Part shown: positions 54,560 to 64,000 of the stretch, piece after piece
Position numbering within the stretch: the first letter of the stretch is position 1
How the letters are laid out: the number at the start of each line of letters is the position of its first letter
DNA from: Tricholoma matsutake
Taxonomy: Eukaryota; Basidiomycota; Agaricomycetes; Agaricales; Tricholomataceae
Reading direction: 5' to 3'
Assembly (NCBI GenBank): GCA_026075535.2
Contig: AP026550.1
Location: 434,001 to 498,000, forward strand
Length of the DNA: 64,000 bases
Notes under the pieces: generated by a model
Told to the model about the DNA's origin: nothing
What the model saw: only the letters and a program-made list of their open reading frames with translations
Database searches by the model: none
Made by a program: the position numbers and the translations under genes

Positions 54560-57028
54560 AGGTTTACTCACAAATATGTGAAGGAGATCCACACTTCGAA
54601 CATCTACAGAACTTCGGGGTGCTCTTGCTGAGAGGCATGACTTGGGCAATCTGGTTGAGGCCACTGAGGTGCAGATGTAGCAGTGTTGATGTAAGAAGAG
54701 GTGTTGGAAGGGGTTTAGGGTGGTGAGTCTTGATTCAGGCAATGACATCAGCAGCATGGTTATGAACTCCTGCCCATTGAGTTTCCTTTGCAAGGTTGTC
54801 CTTGGTTTAGATCTTGTACTTGTGGCCACAGTCTATGACACATTGCAGTACTTCTTTTGACATGAAGACCCCAGGACCCATATCCTTGAGACAAGCAAGA
54901 CCAAATTCCATCTGTACCACCTCCCTTCAAAATTTGTGAAGCACATTGCGTAACTTCATGTCACTAGCACCAGCAGTGTAGTCCTTTATTTGAGAGCGTG
55001 AGGCGAGGGCTTTTGTCTTCTCCATATCCACACATGCAAAGTCCTCAAAAACATCTGGGGAGCATAGCTTGCAGCAGACAGCCAGTTTTCAAACAATACA
55101 ATGTGGACATCCATCTGGAAGGTCAGATTGGCAGTCATGATGGTCTGATTCTGTGATCGACTCAATCAAAAACAATTCTGGATGACTGATAGAGAAAGGA
55201 CAGTACTGACAAATCTTATTGTTGCCAAAATACAATGTTGGCGGGTCACAAAAACAGCTAAATTGGCCATTGCCAGAACCAGCATTAATCAGATCATCCA
55301 TGGCTGGCTCCAGCTTGTTCCCATCCTTTTTCTTGCATCCCTTCCTCTCTGACATGTTTTGACCTACCTTGTATACTGCACACCGATCGTCATACAAGTC
55401 AGCAGCGTGATCCAACTCCACCTTGGATTTGGAATCCAATTCCTCCAGCTCTAGCGCTTCGCTCTGCTCAACTTCTTGACCATGGGATAACTGTCTTGTA
55501 ATGTGACTTGGCACAATCATTGAGGGAATTGCTGAAGGTATTGATATTGGGAAAGAGTGAGTAATAAGGCTCAATCGGAGACAGGCAAGAGTGTTGGTGG
55601 GTGTAAGGTGGTCAAGCGTGGCTGTAACTTGATTGGGTGTGTGTAAGTTATGGTATGCTATGATGTCCCTTGATGTGATGAGTAGACCTGGTGGGTTAAT
55701 CCTTCTTTTCTTGTGTACCTGAGTGGACTCGGAGTCGTTGAGTTCATCTTGTTTTTGTTTACCCTTGGTACTCAACTCTTTTCTCTTTTTCTCCTTCTCA
55801 TCTTTCTTTGCTTTTCATTCCACTTTCTGCTCTTTTGTTTCATCAAAATACATAGGCTCTACCAAGAACAACACAATTGCCTCGAGGCCAAGATGATGCA
55901 CACCATGTCCAAAGCACTGCCACAGGGTGCATATATCACACGATGCTTTCCATTGGATCACTAACGAGATGTCTGGCAAGTCAATTCCCTACCATATCTT
56001 GATTAACATTAGGTACATCAGCTATGGTGAAACTACTTACCATTCCAAATGACTCGGTACATGAAAGCCCCCAATTTTGACCATCCTTGAAACTCTCAGA
56101 TTCTTCGTCTCGAAATTCCAGTGACATCTCAGAATTGAACCATTTGAGCTTGCTCCGCAAATGAATTGGTAGACATGATCACAAATACTTTGCTGCAGTA
56201 ATTGAGTCAGAGATACTGTCAAAGAAAATGACAAACTTGTATGGTAAAGGCTGCATTGGGTCCCAGTCATCCAGGATGAGAAATGAGAGGTCCTTGTAAC
56301 TGTTGAGCAGATATTTCATCTTGCGAATAACAAGGTGGACATTTGGGTGATCATTGGAGCAGAGGAAGAGGTAGGTATTTTCTACCCGCATGCCAAGAAT
56401 GGTCATGACATCATCAAGAATGCACAGAGGGAGTGTCACAGATGTTATAAAAAATGGAGTTGTCCTTGGGATCAGATGTCGAAGATTTCCAGCAGTCTTG
56501 TACTCTGGGCAAAAATCTCCCCACTTACTGACACATTGAGGCTCATCCCAAACAATACTGATGACCTTCAACATGAAGTCCTTGTTTTGAAACAGCTTTT
56601 TGAAGGCTCCATCAGGTTTAGACAGTGTTTCAAGGTTTGTGACAATGGCTCAATGCCTGCCCTCCACAATTGCCTGCAAATTTATCAACGGATGCTTCTA
56701 TAATTTGCCCTGGATCTCAACTGACCTGGAAAGTTGCTGCTGTTGCCGTCTCTGCTGTTACCGATACAGCATTAATCCCAACTTTAGCAAGAGTATCAAC
56801 ATTTCGTTTGCCCAGAATATTCAAAGGGGTGAAAACAATTTGAATGCCATCAGGAATGAACAGAAGTGGCATCCAGAACATCAGAGTCTTCCCAGAACCT
56901 GTAGCTGAGACAGAAACTACGTCCTTGTCATTCTTCAGGATTGCTTGAACTACTCGGAGTTGCCACAAGCAAGGGTGTTGTCCGAAAAGAAATTCCACCT
57001 GGTCGCAAACCTGGCTAAGAAGCAGCAT
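54560..57028 (-). pseudogene. RecQ-like DNA helicase, decayed
   Basis: The start at 57,028 reads into LWQLRVVQAILKNDKDVV and VSATGSGKTLMFWMPLLF (Walker A, motif I). Continuing on the minus strand: SIVWDEPQCVSKWGDF (motif II, DEPQ where DEAH is usual), HLIPRTTPFFITSVTL (motif III), KFVIFFDSISDSI (motif IV), NSEMSLEFRDEESESF, NWGLSCTESFGM and AIVLFLVEPMYFDET. The tail has CFCDPPTLYFGN...CQYC and a terminal CRCSKCGSPSHIC zinc knuckle. Frame breaks are numerous. RecQ proteins unwind 3'-5'. Its position between TIRs with DUF6589 suggests a transposon-borne gene and not a host copy. Confidence 0.75.
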
Positions 57029-57277
57029 GTCAGAAGTCTGAGATTGGTGAATAGTGTGATGTTCCCTGAGTCCATTTAATCTTCTGAAAAATGAGACGTG
57101 TTGATGCGACTTGACAAACTGAGTATATTTTTATTGTTGAATTATATAAACACGGGGATGACCAAATACAGAAATTTTATGGTCAGAACCAGCATGTGGC
57201 TGACTTGTTTATAGTTGTAAAATGCCAGCTGCTATGGAGAGGTTGGAAAAAATAAGAGTAGGGAGTTTGAAAATTGT

Positions 57278-58600
57278 ACCTGATTATGTGATCATCTCAG
57301 ATCTGAATTCTCGAGTTCAGTACTCTTATTTTTCAACCTTGGAATAGTGGCTGGGTAGGAGACTGAATGCACTGGTACTATTCCTGGGATCTCTGCAATT
57401 TAGCGATCCATCCTTCCTGACCCTCAACCTGCCACTACTTTCAGAGTGTCTTCCAGACCCTCAAACATCTTCCAACAAATTGGCTCAGGAGCCCCTTCAA
57501 TCAGTGCCAATCTCATGTCCACCTGTGCCCTGGACCCTTCTGCCAACCTGGAAGGTTTTCGATCAAGAACTCCCCTTGAGTACGTAGGGGGCATCAACCA
57601 GCCTGAACACTTTGGGTTGGAAGATCCTGGTCTAGAGGACAGACCCCCTGGCGGACCCGATGACCCTAGTGGTCCTGACAGCCCTGGAGGTGACCCTAAT
57701 CCCAATGATCCAGATGATCAACCTCCCGTGGTGGAAAACCCTGATCCAAGGGATAGGTTCATAGATGTCCTTTACAACCTCTCAGAGAGTATCTGCACCC
57801 TTCATCAGAATAATGCACCCAAGACTGAGAAAATCAAAGTTCGCGACCCTGACACTTTTGACGGCGCCAATCCAAAGAAACTTAGAGACTTTCTAGTCTC
57901 CTGCAATCTTCATTTCAGTGACCGTCTGCATGTATTTTCCTCTGATGAGAAAAAGATCATATTTATCCTATCTTATCTTAAGGGATCAGCTCTCAGTTGG
58001 TTTGAACCTGGTCTTAATGACCCGACAGATTCTGCACACTGGATGTGGGACTATGAAGCTTTCCTTGCCAAGCTGGAAAGCAACTTTGGCCTGCACGACC
58101 TGGTCAGAGATGTGGAAGAAGCTCTCTCTGACTTAGCAATGAAGAAAGGGGGTCAAATCACAAAGTATAATGTTGACTTCTGGGAATTAGCTTCTAGGGT
58201 TAATGGGAATAAAGCAGCCCTTTGTGACCACTATTTCTGCAGTATTCTGCTCTGACTTCACATAGAAGTTCTCTGGGGTGGTAAACCCAATACTCTTGCA
58301 GAACTGCACTTGAAAGCGCAGGACAGTGATGACATCTAATGGATGCAAGAAGATGAATCCCATTTCGAAACAAAGAATTCCAGTAATGTCACTAACTCTA
58401 GTCAGAAGGACACCTCCAAAAGTCCTTCCCTGTCAACAAACCAAACCTCTTCGAACTCTGCCCGCGGTAACACCTCCAACCAGCAGTCTTCCATGACAAA
58501 GAACACTCCCCGGGACAAGCCCAAGTCATCCATCTCCGATAGGTTGGGGAAGAATGGCAAGCTTACTGGGGAGGAACAAGAACATCACATGAGAGAATGA
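57278..58600 (+). pseudogene. Ty3/gypsy gag, broken
   Basis: 57,446-58,255 encodes about 269 residues: a Pro/Asp-rich stretch, then the capsid-like domain (FDGANPKKLRDFLVSCNLHF, FILSYLKGSALSWFEPGL, WDYEAFLAKLESNFG, VEEALSDLAMKKGGQITKYN). A stop follows; the rest (58,343-58,600) is Ser/Asn-rich, then a CCHC-type knuckle remnant with CLYCSEEGHVAGNCPKS-like reading at about 58,600-58,650 (in a shifted frame). Confidence 0.8.
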
Positions 58601-58770
58601 CTTTGTCTCTACTGCAGTGAGGAAGGGCATGTAGCAGGAAACTGCCCAAAATCCAAAGCATCAAAAGCCTGTGCATCCGCTGTCGTTCCCGACCCTACGG
58701 ACTCGGAAAAATAGTCTGCAACCCTCAGGAAACAGCCATTGGGGCTGGGGGTTGCACTGACCTTACCCAC

Positions 58771-59948
58771 TTGGCTGCCTATGTTCATCTCAATGTGTCC
58801 ACTCTTTCCAACCCTGACTGCCTGACCACTCTTTTAACCACTCCTGACAAATCCACTCCTGTCCAAGCTCTTATTGATTCTGGTTCCTCCCATTGCTTCC
58901 TTGATTCCTCCTTCATGTTGGAAAACCAACTCAGCATGAAATCCATTAACCCAGTCGGATTACAGCTCTTTGATGGATCTTGCAACTCCACCATAACTCA
59001 AGGTGTCCAACTTCCGGTCACCTTCCCTACCAGTGAAGTCTTCAATCTGTCATTTTATGTAACCTCGCTAGACTCTTCCTGTTCCGCTGTACTCGGTCAT
59101 AACTGGCTGAAGCAATACAATCTGTTGATTGACTGGTCTTCAAGCCAAATCACTTTCTGCTCTGCAGATCATAGAGGTCCAGCACACCATACATCACCTT
59201 TGTTTCCAAACCTTCTGGTAGATACCCATGATTCACCCACACCCTTAGAATCCCCCGTTCCACCTAAGTTTTCTCCTCCCAATATTTTGTTCATCAATGC
59301 TGCTGCATACGCACACACTAGCAAACTCCTTGGGGCAGCAGCTTTCCAGATGACCTTTGCTCCAGAAGGGTTATCCACCCGCTCTGCTCAATCTTCACCC
59401 CCGCTGGATTTATCCAACATTCCTGCTGAGTATCATGAATTTGCTGATGTCTTTAATAAAACTAAGGCGGACACCCTTCCTCCACATCACCCTTATGACC
59501 TCAAGATAGAAACAGAGGATAATGGTCCCCCTCCTCCAGGTCACATGTATTCCCTCTCTCCATCTGAATTAGAAGCCTTACAAGTCTTCATTGATGAAAA
59601 CGTCTGCTCAGGCTTCATTCACCCCTCTAAATCTCTGCATGGTGCTGCTATTTTCTTCATCAAGAAGAAAGAAAGTCAAAACTGTGCTCGACTGGCCCAA
59701 GCCTAGGAAAGTCAAGGATATACAATCCTTCTTAGGCTTCTGCAACTTTTACTGCTGTTTCATCAACAGCTACTCCGACATTGTCATCCCACTCACCCAC
59801 TTGATGCAGAAATCCGCACCCTGGGACTTCAACAAGAAGTGCCGCGACACTTTTGAAAAGCTCAAACAAGAATTCACTCATGCCCCCATCTTAACTCAAT
59901 GGGTACCTGACTCCCAAATGGTACTCGAAACTGATGCCTCCAACTATG
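58771..59948 (+). pseudogene. Ty3/gypsy protease and reverse transcriptase with core deletion
   Basis: 58,771-59,700 has the aspartic protease motif ALIDSGSSHCFLDSSF and GHNWLKQYNLLIDW, then the RT N terminus (LPPHHPYDLKIETEDN, SGFIHPSKSLHGAAIFFIKKKE). After KKKE the sequence jumps to KTVLDWPKPRKVKDIQSFLGFCNFY, the RT/RNase H connection, so the RT palm with its YxDD catalytic motif is deleted at about 59,670. It then runs to QMVLETDASNYGA, where the next element inserts. Confidence 0.85.
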
Positions 59949-60000
59949 GAGCTCTTTACACTGCCCCACATATTCCTGGTTATCCCTGCCACAGCTATTT

Positions 60001-61581
60001 TTTTTTTTTTTTTTTTAATTCCCCATTTATTCTCTATTGTGGTGAACCATATGTAAGAGATTAAATATACATTTGCGTGCATTCCTGTCTGGTTCTTCCC
60101 TGGTGATTTTCCTTTGTCAACTGCTTGGAGAGACTAGCTGGTAGCCCTCAAAGCACCAATGGCACAGAATTAAGTGGTGTTGATCCGATGAGTAAGGTAA
60201 AGTGATGGCGTCACATTAATTAGCCCTGCCTCCTGTCTCCCCTTTCCTGCTGTTCTTTGTCAAGTGGTGGTAAGTCACCGAAAGTGCTGTGAAAATGTCT
60301 CATTGTGGCAACATATCTGAAGAGTGCTGGGAGTGTTTTGGATGTCATGAGAAGCTTCGTGATGTCTATGTTTCTGCCACCCATGCTATTGCGTAGTGCT
60401 TGTCTGGCTTCATGGTGTGCTGTGCAGTGTAGCATAAAGTGTTGTATCGTTTCTTCGCCTTGTTTGCATTCTGGGCAAATTGGTGAGTCTACTTTCCCAA
60501 TGCAGTGTAAATGCTTAGCTAGAGGCGCATGGCCTGTCCTCAGTTGCGATAGTATGCTTGCTAGTTTTCATGGCAGGTTTGAGATCAGCTTGATGTATTT
60601 GTCTGAAGGTGCCATAGGGTTGGTCTTCTTCATTCTGGTGTATTGCGGTGATTTTTGCCATATTTTCTGTGCGTTGCGCTTTAGCATTTCTCCATAGGTC
60701 CACTTTGCTGCAGATTTGCTGTGTGGTAATGTCTTTTTGAGGAGTTTCGGTAGCTGTCTCTTGTCACTGCTTCCCTCTGTTATGGCTTTCTTTGCCTGTT
60801 CGTCAGCTCGTTCATTACCATCTACTCCCTTGTGACCTGGTACCCAATGGATTGTGACATGTATGTTGTGTCTCTTCTGCATGGTTTCAATGACTTCGTG
60901 AAAAGCGTCAAAGATGTAGTGACCTGCAGTGGGTTTCGTTAGTTGTGTGGCTAGAATGGAAGCATGATTATCAATGTATAAGATGGCCGACCATATACCC
61001 CATTCGTTGGATATTAGCTTGGTGCCCAGTAACACGCCTACTCCTTCCCCTTCATATACTGTGTGTTGTCGTTGTGTGCCTAGCTTGTATCGTAGTTCTG
61101 ACTTTACTCTCCCATATCTGTATAAGACGGCTGCGGCGCCTATCTTGCCATCCATCCCTGATCCGTCTGTGAATACCTTGACATCCGGGCTGTCTTGGTT
61201 TACGTTTGTGATCGCTTTGTCCTCATTGTTTTTGATCTTGATCACCACTTTTGGTGTCCATCTTGTGTCGAAATGTACAGCTTCAATGGTTTCCAAATTC
61301 TGTGGCTGTATCTTGTATCTGTGCATGAGGTCGTGTAGCGGGGTGGCGTGTCATTTCACTAGTCTTTTTGCTGCATTTATGACGGGTTTGTGAAGGGGGT
61401 GTGGTGAAGGTAGAGTTGTGAGTCTGATGGCTGGTTATTGATGGTACTTGTCGACCAGTAGACTGAATGGTATGAGATTCGCCATGACTTCTACGATGTT
61501 GGTTGCCATGGTCTTCATTGCTCCTGTGATCATGAGCGCTGCTCGTCTCTGTACTGATGCGAGTTTGTTTACTGCGGCATG
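60001..61581 (-). mobile_element. 5'-truncated LINE with poly(A) and 12 bp target duplication
   Basis: Minus-strand element ending in a poly(A) read as the T run at 60,001-60,017. GCCACAGCTATT lies on both sides (59,989-60,000 and 61,582-61,593). Only the 3' part of ORF2 is present. It is the innermost insertion in this part of the stack. Confidence 0.85.
60220..61326 (-). pseudogene. LINE RNase H and C-terminal zinc region
   Basis: RNase H with all four acidic positions visible: VKVFTDGSG, YEGEGVGVLLG, AILYIDNHAS and HWVPGHKGVDGNERADEQAK. Then a WTYGEMLKRNAQKIW region and, in the next frame, a tail with CPECKQGEETIQH-type zinc reading and FMLHCTAHHEARQALRNS. This fits a Tad/I-like clade LINE. 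A frame break near 60,565 separates the two parts. Confidence 0.8.
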
Positions 61582-61914
61582 GCCACAGCTATTGTTCATC
61601 AAATGTTGCATTCCTGGCTGTTTTTCCTCCAGTTGGATTCCTGGTTCAGTCCTGGTATATTCCTGGTAAATCAGGCTCTTCCTGGTACTATTCCAGGAAT
61701 TCCCCAGGACTTGGACTCTCAGGAATCTGGGGGGACTGACCAGGAATCCTGTAGGACACTATAAGAGTAACCAGGACTCTGTTGGACTCATCAGGACTCA
61801 TCAGGACTCACCAGGACTCACCAGGACTCACCAGGACTCACCAGGACTCACCAGGAATCCAGTAGGATTGAACCAGGAGTCCTTACTACTACTACTAAGT
61901 AATAAAATAAATGA

Positions 61915-61992
61915 CATGAGCTGAAATTGAACCCTAGGCATGAGACAACAACATTTTAGCATAGCCAATATAACCACTACACCACATAGACT
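61915..61992 (-). ncRNA. tRNA-like sequence, left arm
   Basis: On the minus strand TATGTGGTGTAGTGGTTATA (box A-like) and CTAGGGTTCAATTTC (box B-like). It points to the left end of its element, as in the 10.6 kb copy. Confidence 0.5.
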
Positions 61993-62220
61993 TATGAGGT
62001 ATGTCCACTTACTGCTCTAGATACCATTGGGGTGGCTGTGCATGACAAAGCACACAGCTGCATATCAACATTGCCAGCTCATCATCCACCATCTTCACCA
62101 CTCTCGATGATGATGCCACCTCCCTTCCACCGCCTCCCCTCCATCAACACCTGTCACCACCGCTCCTATGGCCACCACCACCTCATCTAATGCCGCCAAT
62201 GGCCGCATTTGAACCACCTC

Positions 62221-62312
62221 GGGCCCAAACGATGACAGATGTTGTTTGGGGCCCAGGTAATTTTTTTACTTTTTTTTTATTGAACTAACTAATATTTTCT
62301 GTCCTTCTTTAG
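62221..62312 (+). other. Hairpin plus intron-like module
   Basis: GGGCCCAAACGATGAC / GTTGTTTGGGGCCC stem, then CAG|GTAATT at 62,257, T-rich tract, GAACTAACTAAT (branch-like), TTCTTTAG at 62,312 (56 bp). Confidence 0.7.
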
Positions 62313-62470
62313 GTTCTAACTATATCATGACAACAAGACGACACCAAACGACAAATGAAGAACAACGAGCAAGCGACACACAACAGACGACAAACAACAA
62401 ACAATGAACAATGAATGACAAACAAAGAAATGGAGAACAACGATGCAGAGAGGGAAGGCCATAAGGAAAT

Positions 62471-62573
62471 GGGCCCAAATGACGTACATTGTTGTTTGGG
62501 CCCCAGGAAATTTTTTTTTTGTTCGTTTCATTCTTTTTTGATTAATATTAGTTTTCTTTTGAATTTTTATAGT
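62471..62573 (+). other. Hairpin plus decayed intron-like module
   Basis: GGGCCCAAATGACG stem with GTTGTTTGGGCCCC, then CAG|GAAATT (GT lost), a T-rich tract and TTTTTATAG at 62,573. It shows the 5' splice-like site decaying while the hairpin is kept. Confidence 0.65.
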
Positions 62574-63608
62574 TTCTCATTGTATGATGCAACCCACCAC
62601 TGCCACCGCACCCTCCACCACCGTGAGCAGCTGCTCGCAGGGTGGAAATGGGGAGCGACAATGAGTACCATGGAGACGGAGATGAGGAGCCACAAACAAC
62701 AAGAGCAGTGGGGTGGCAAGGCCCAAAACAACAAGAGCAGCAGGGTGGCAAGACAAGGACGGGAGGACAATGGATGACCACAAAAACAACAGGACAGGGA
62801 GGACAACGGATGACAAGCATGACCCAGCACCCAGCACCGCCGCTGCGAGCACCTGCTCACAGGGTGGAAGGAGGGGTGTGAGAATGGAGACAACCACGCA
62901 ACGGCAACAGGACACCAGCACCAGGGAATGCAACACGGCCAGGACAGCAACAGAAAAGCCAGGACAACAAATGGGTGTGAGGATGGAGATGACCACACAA
63001 TGACAACAGGACACCAGCACCAGGGAATGCAACAGCGGGAGATGGCCAGGACAGCAACAATGACCAGGAAGGGCATGACCAGGAGCAGCACAGAAATGAC
63101 GCCCCCAGGAAGGGCACGACCAGGAGCAGCATGGAAACGATGCCCAGGATGGCAACAACGAGGACAGCGGCAATGAAGGCCCGGCACCCAGGACGATGGG
63201 GACAGGACAACAGGCATGACTCACCAGGCTGCCCCCACATTTTGTGTGGGGTGGTTTTTTTCATTTTTTATTTATGGTGATACCTTCCCCCTTGCCTGTG
63301 TTTTACCTGGGTGAGGGGTTTTTCTTTCTTCTTCTTTATAATTGTAGTGCTCCCCTCGTGTTCGATGAACAAGTTTATTTTGTAGGTACTTTGTGAAATT
63401 CATGAAGTCCGAAGCACTTGAAACTTGTAAAATATCTCAAATTGACTTTCCATTATGGTATGACATTAGGGTACTGAGTCTCACTGGATTCCTGGTGAGT
63501 CCTGGTGAGTCCTGGTGAGTCCTACTGGATTCCTGGAGGATTCCTGGTCTTCCTAGTAGGACTACCAGAATTTCTCCAGGACTATGTGGGGCAGTGTAAA
63601 GTTCAGTG

Positions 63609-64000
63609 ACTATGCCCTAGCAGCTATCCTTTCAGTTTACACTGCGGATGGAGAAATCCATCCGGTCGCCTTCTATTCCCACTCCTTTAATCCTGCCAAA
63701 CTAAATTACAATACACACAACAAGGAACTTCTGGCTATCTTCGAAGCTTTCAAGCGTTGGCAGCAATATTTCGAGGGTTCTGCAAACCCGATCAATGTGG
63801 TCACAGACCACAAAAATCTGGAGTACTTCAGCACTACTAAATTGCTCACCAGCCATCAAGCCAGATGGTCTGAGTACCTCTCACAGTTCAATCTCATTAT
63901 CCACTTTTGCCCCAGAAAATTAGGGGCCCAACCCAGACATGCTCACAAGACGTTGGGACATCTACCGCAAAGGGGGAAATAGTGACTTCGCCTCCGTAAA
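63609..64000 (+). pseudogene. Ty3/gypsy RNase H, continued
   Basis: Resumes at ACTATG with YALAAILSVYTADGEIHPVAF, YNTHNKELLAIFEAFKRW, VVTDHKNLEYF and RWSEYLSQFNLIIHF, the second half of the RNase H cut at 59,949. A frame change near 63,940 keeps KPDMLTRRWD-like reading in another frame up to the window edge. Integrase should follow outside. Confidence 0.85.

Larger units (their letters stand above)
50367..57277. mobile_element. 6.9 kb TIR element with DUF6589 and RecQ-like genes
   Basis: Inverted termini of about 85 bp: the left begins ACAATTCAAACTCC and runs to CTATAAACAACTCAGCCA; the right is the complement, ending GTTTGAAAATTGT at 57,277. They share about 80 percent identity. Inside are two convergent genes, each close to its own TIR: DUF6589 (+) about 65-145 bp in, RecQ-like helicase (-) about 170-250 bp in. 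Both are decayed. An LTR-like insertion sits at 51,860-52,950. No target duplication could be read. Confidence 0.65.
59949..63608. mobile_element. Hairpin-intron modular element, copy with 19 bp TIR cores and LINE insert
   Basis: TIR core CTTTACACTGCCCCACATA (59,954-59,972) and its exact complement (63,583-63,601). ACTATG flanks both sides (59,943-59,948; 63,609-63,614). Subterminal CAGGACTCAC arrays lie on both arms (61,620-61,870; 63,480-63,580). An outward tRNA-like sequence is at 61,915-61,992. The centre has hairpins 62,221-62,254 and 62,471-62,504, each next to an intron-like segment, GCGAGC palindromes (about 62,615-62,645, 62,840-62,872) and CCCCACA/TGTGGGG inverted repeats (63,230-63,250). 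Without the LINE it is about 2.07 kb. It interrupts the gypsy RNase H. Confidence 0.8.
49465..64000 (+). mobile_element. Ty3/gypsy element with two nested insertions (continues past window)
   Basis: 5' LTR at 49,465-50,170, then a gag start, then gag, protease, RT and RNase H pieces separated by a 6.9 kb element (50,367-57,277) and a 3.7 kb element (59,949-63,608). Without them the internal region so far is about 3.2 kb. Stops and an internal deletion make it inactive. Integrase and the 3' LTR must lie beyond the window end. Confidence 0.85.

Noticed and set aside
57424..57705. Antisense Gly/Ser/Pro-rich frame
   Set aside because: Mirror of the Pro/Asp-rich gag N terminus.
62567..63264. Overlapping Cys/Pro/Val-rich frames of over 200 residues on the minus strand
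   Set aside because: Three frames are open together, a sign of repeat composition and not of coding.

Overview
The window is eukaryotic DNA from a mushroom-forming basidiomycete (Agaricomycetes). The genes have many short exons with 45-65 bp GT-AG introns, CTAAY-type branch points and pyrimidine-rich ends. The mobile elements also fit that clade: DIRS-like, chromovirus and other Ty3/gypsy retroelements, a Helitron, a Tad/I-like LINE and a DUF6589/RecQ element. The species cannot be fixed from sequence alone. I saw no rRNA, CRISPR or prokaryotic feature.

Layout. 1-17.8 kb and 33.8-64 kb are dense mobile DNA. In between, 18.5-33.7 kb is a CpG-rich island with five host-like genes: (1) an unnamed 1,388-residue protein with Lys-rich N terminus and Cys knuckles (18,538-23,485, +); (2) an RCC1-repeat protein with a C-terminal PHD finger (23,662-26,345, +); (3) the mitochondrial glycine-cleavage T protein (26,726-28,484, -); (4) an SNM1/Artemis-type nuclease (28,692-31,776, +); (5) an unrecognised 228-residue protein (32,977-33,718, -). 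For all five I could place GT-AG introns that keep the reading frame open from ATG to stop. Genes 3 and 4 are divergent, with 207 bp between them.

Left flank: a split, decayed DIRS-like retroelement (reverse transcriptase/RNase H at 8.6-9.8 kb, tyrosine recombinase at 4.7-5.6 kb, minus strand), several fold-back MITEs, a solo LTR with target duplication, minisatellites, and several copies of an unusual modular repeat. Right flank: a dead chromovirus (33.9-36.9 kb, -), a decayed Helitron (39.4-44.8 kb, -) with host-gene-like debris behind it, and a nested stack from 49 kb to the window end. In that stack a modular element is invaded by a Ty3/gypsy element, which is itself invaded by a DUF6589/RecQ element (carrying an LTR-like insert) and by a second modular element (carrying a LINE).

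The most interesting material is (a) the modular repeat, called here the hairpin-intron element. It has TIRs, copy-specific subterminal arrays and tRNA-like sequences near the ends. Inside are repeated units of a GGGCCCAA hairpin abutting a 53-59 bp intron-like segment, then a GCGAGC palindrome. Stem sequences co-vary between copies, and one complete copy has a 10 bp target duplication. And (b) a 6.9 kb TIR element that pairs a DUF6589 protein with a RecQ-like helicase. Nearly all mobile genes are dead, with C-to-T-type changes at CpG prominent, while the host genes are intact.
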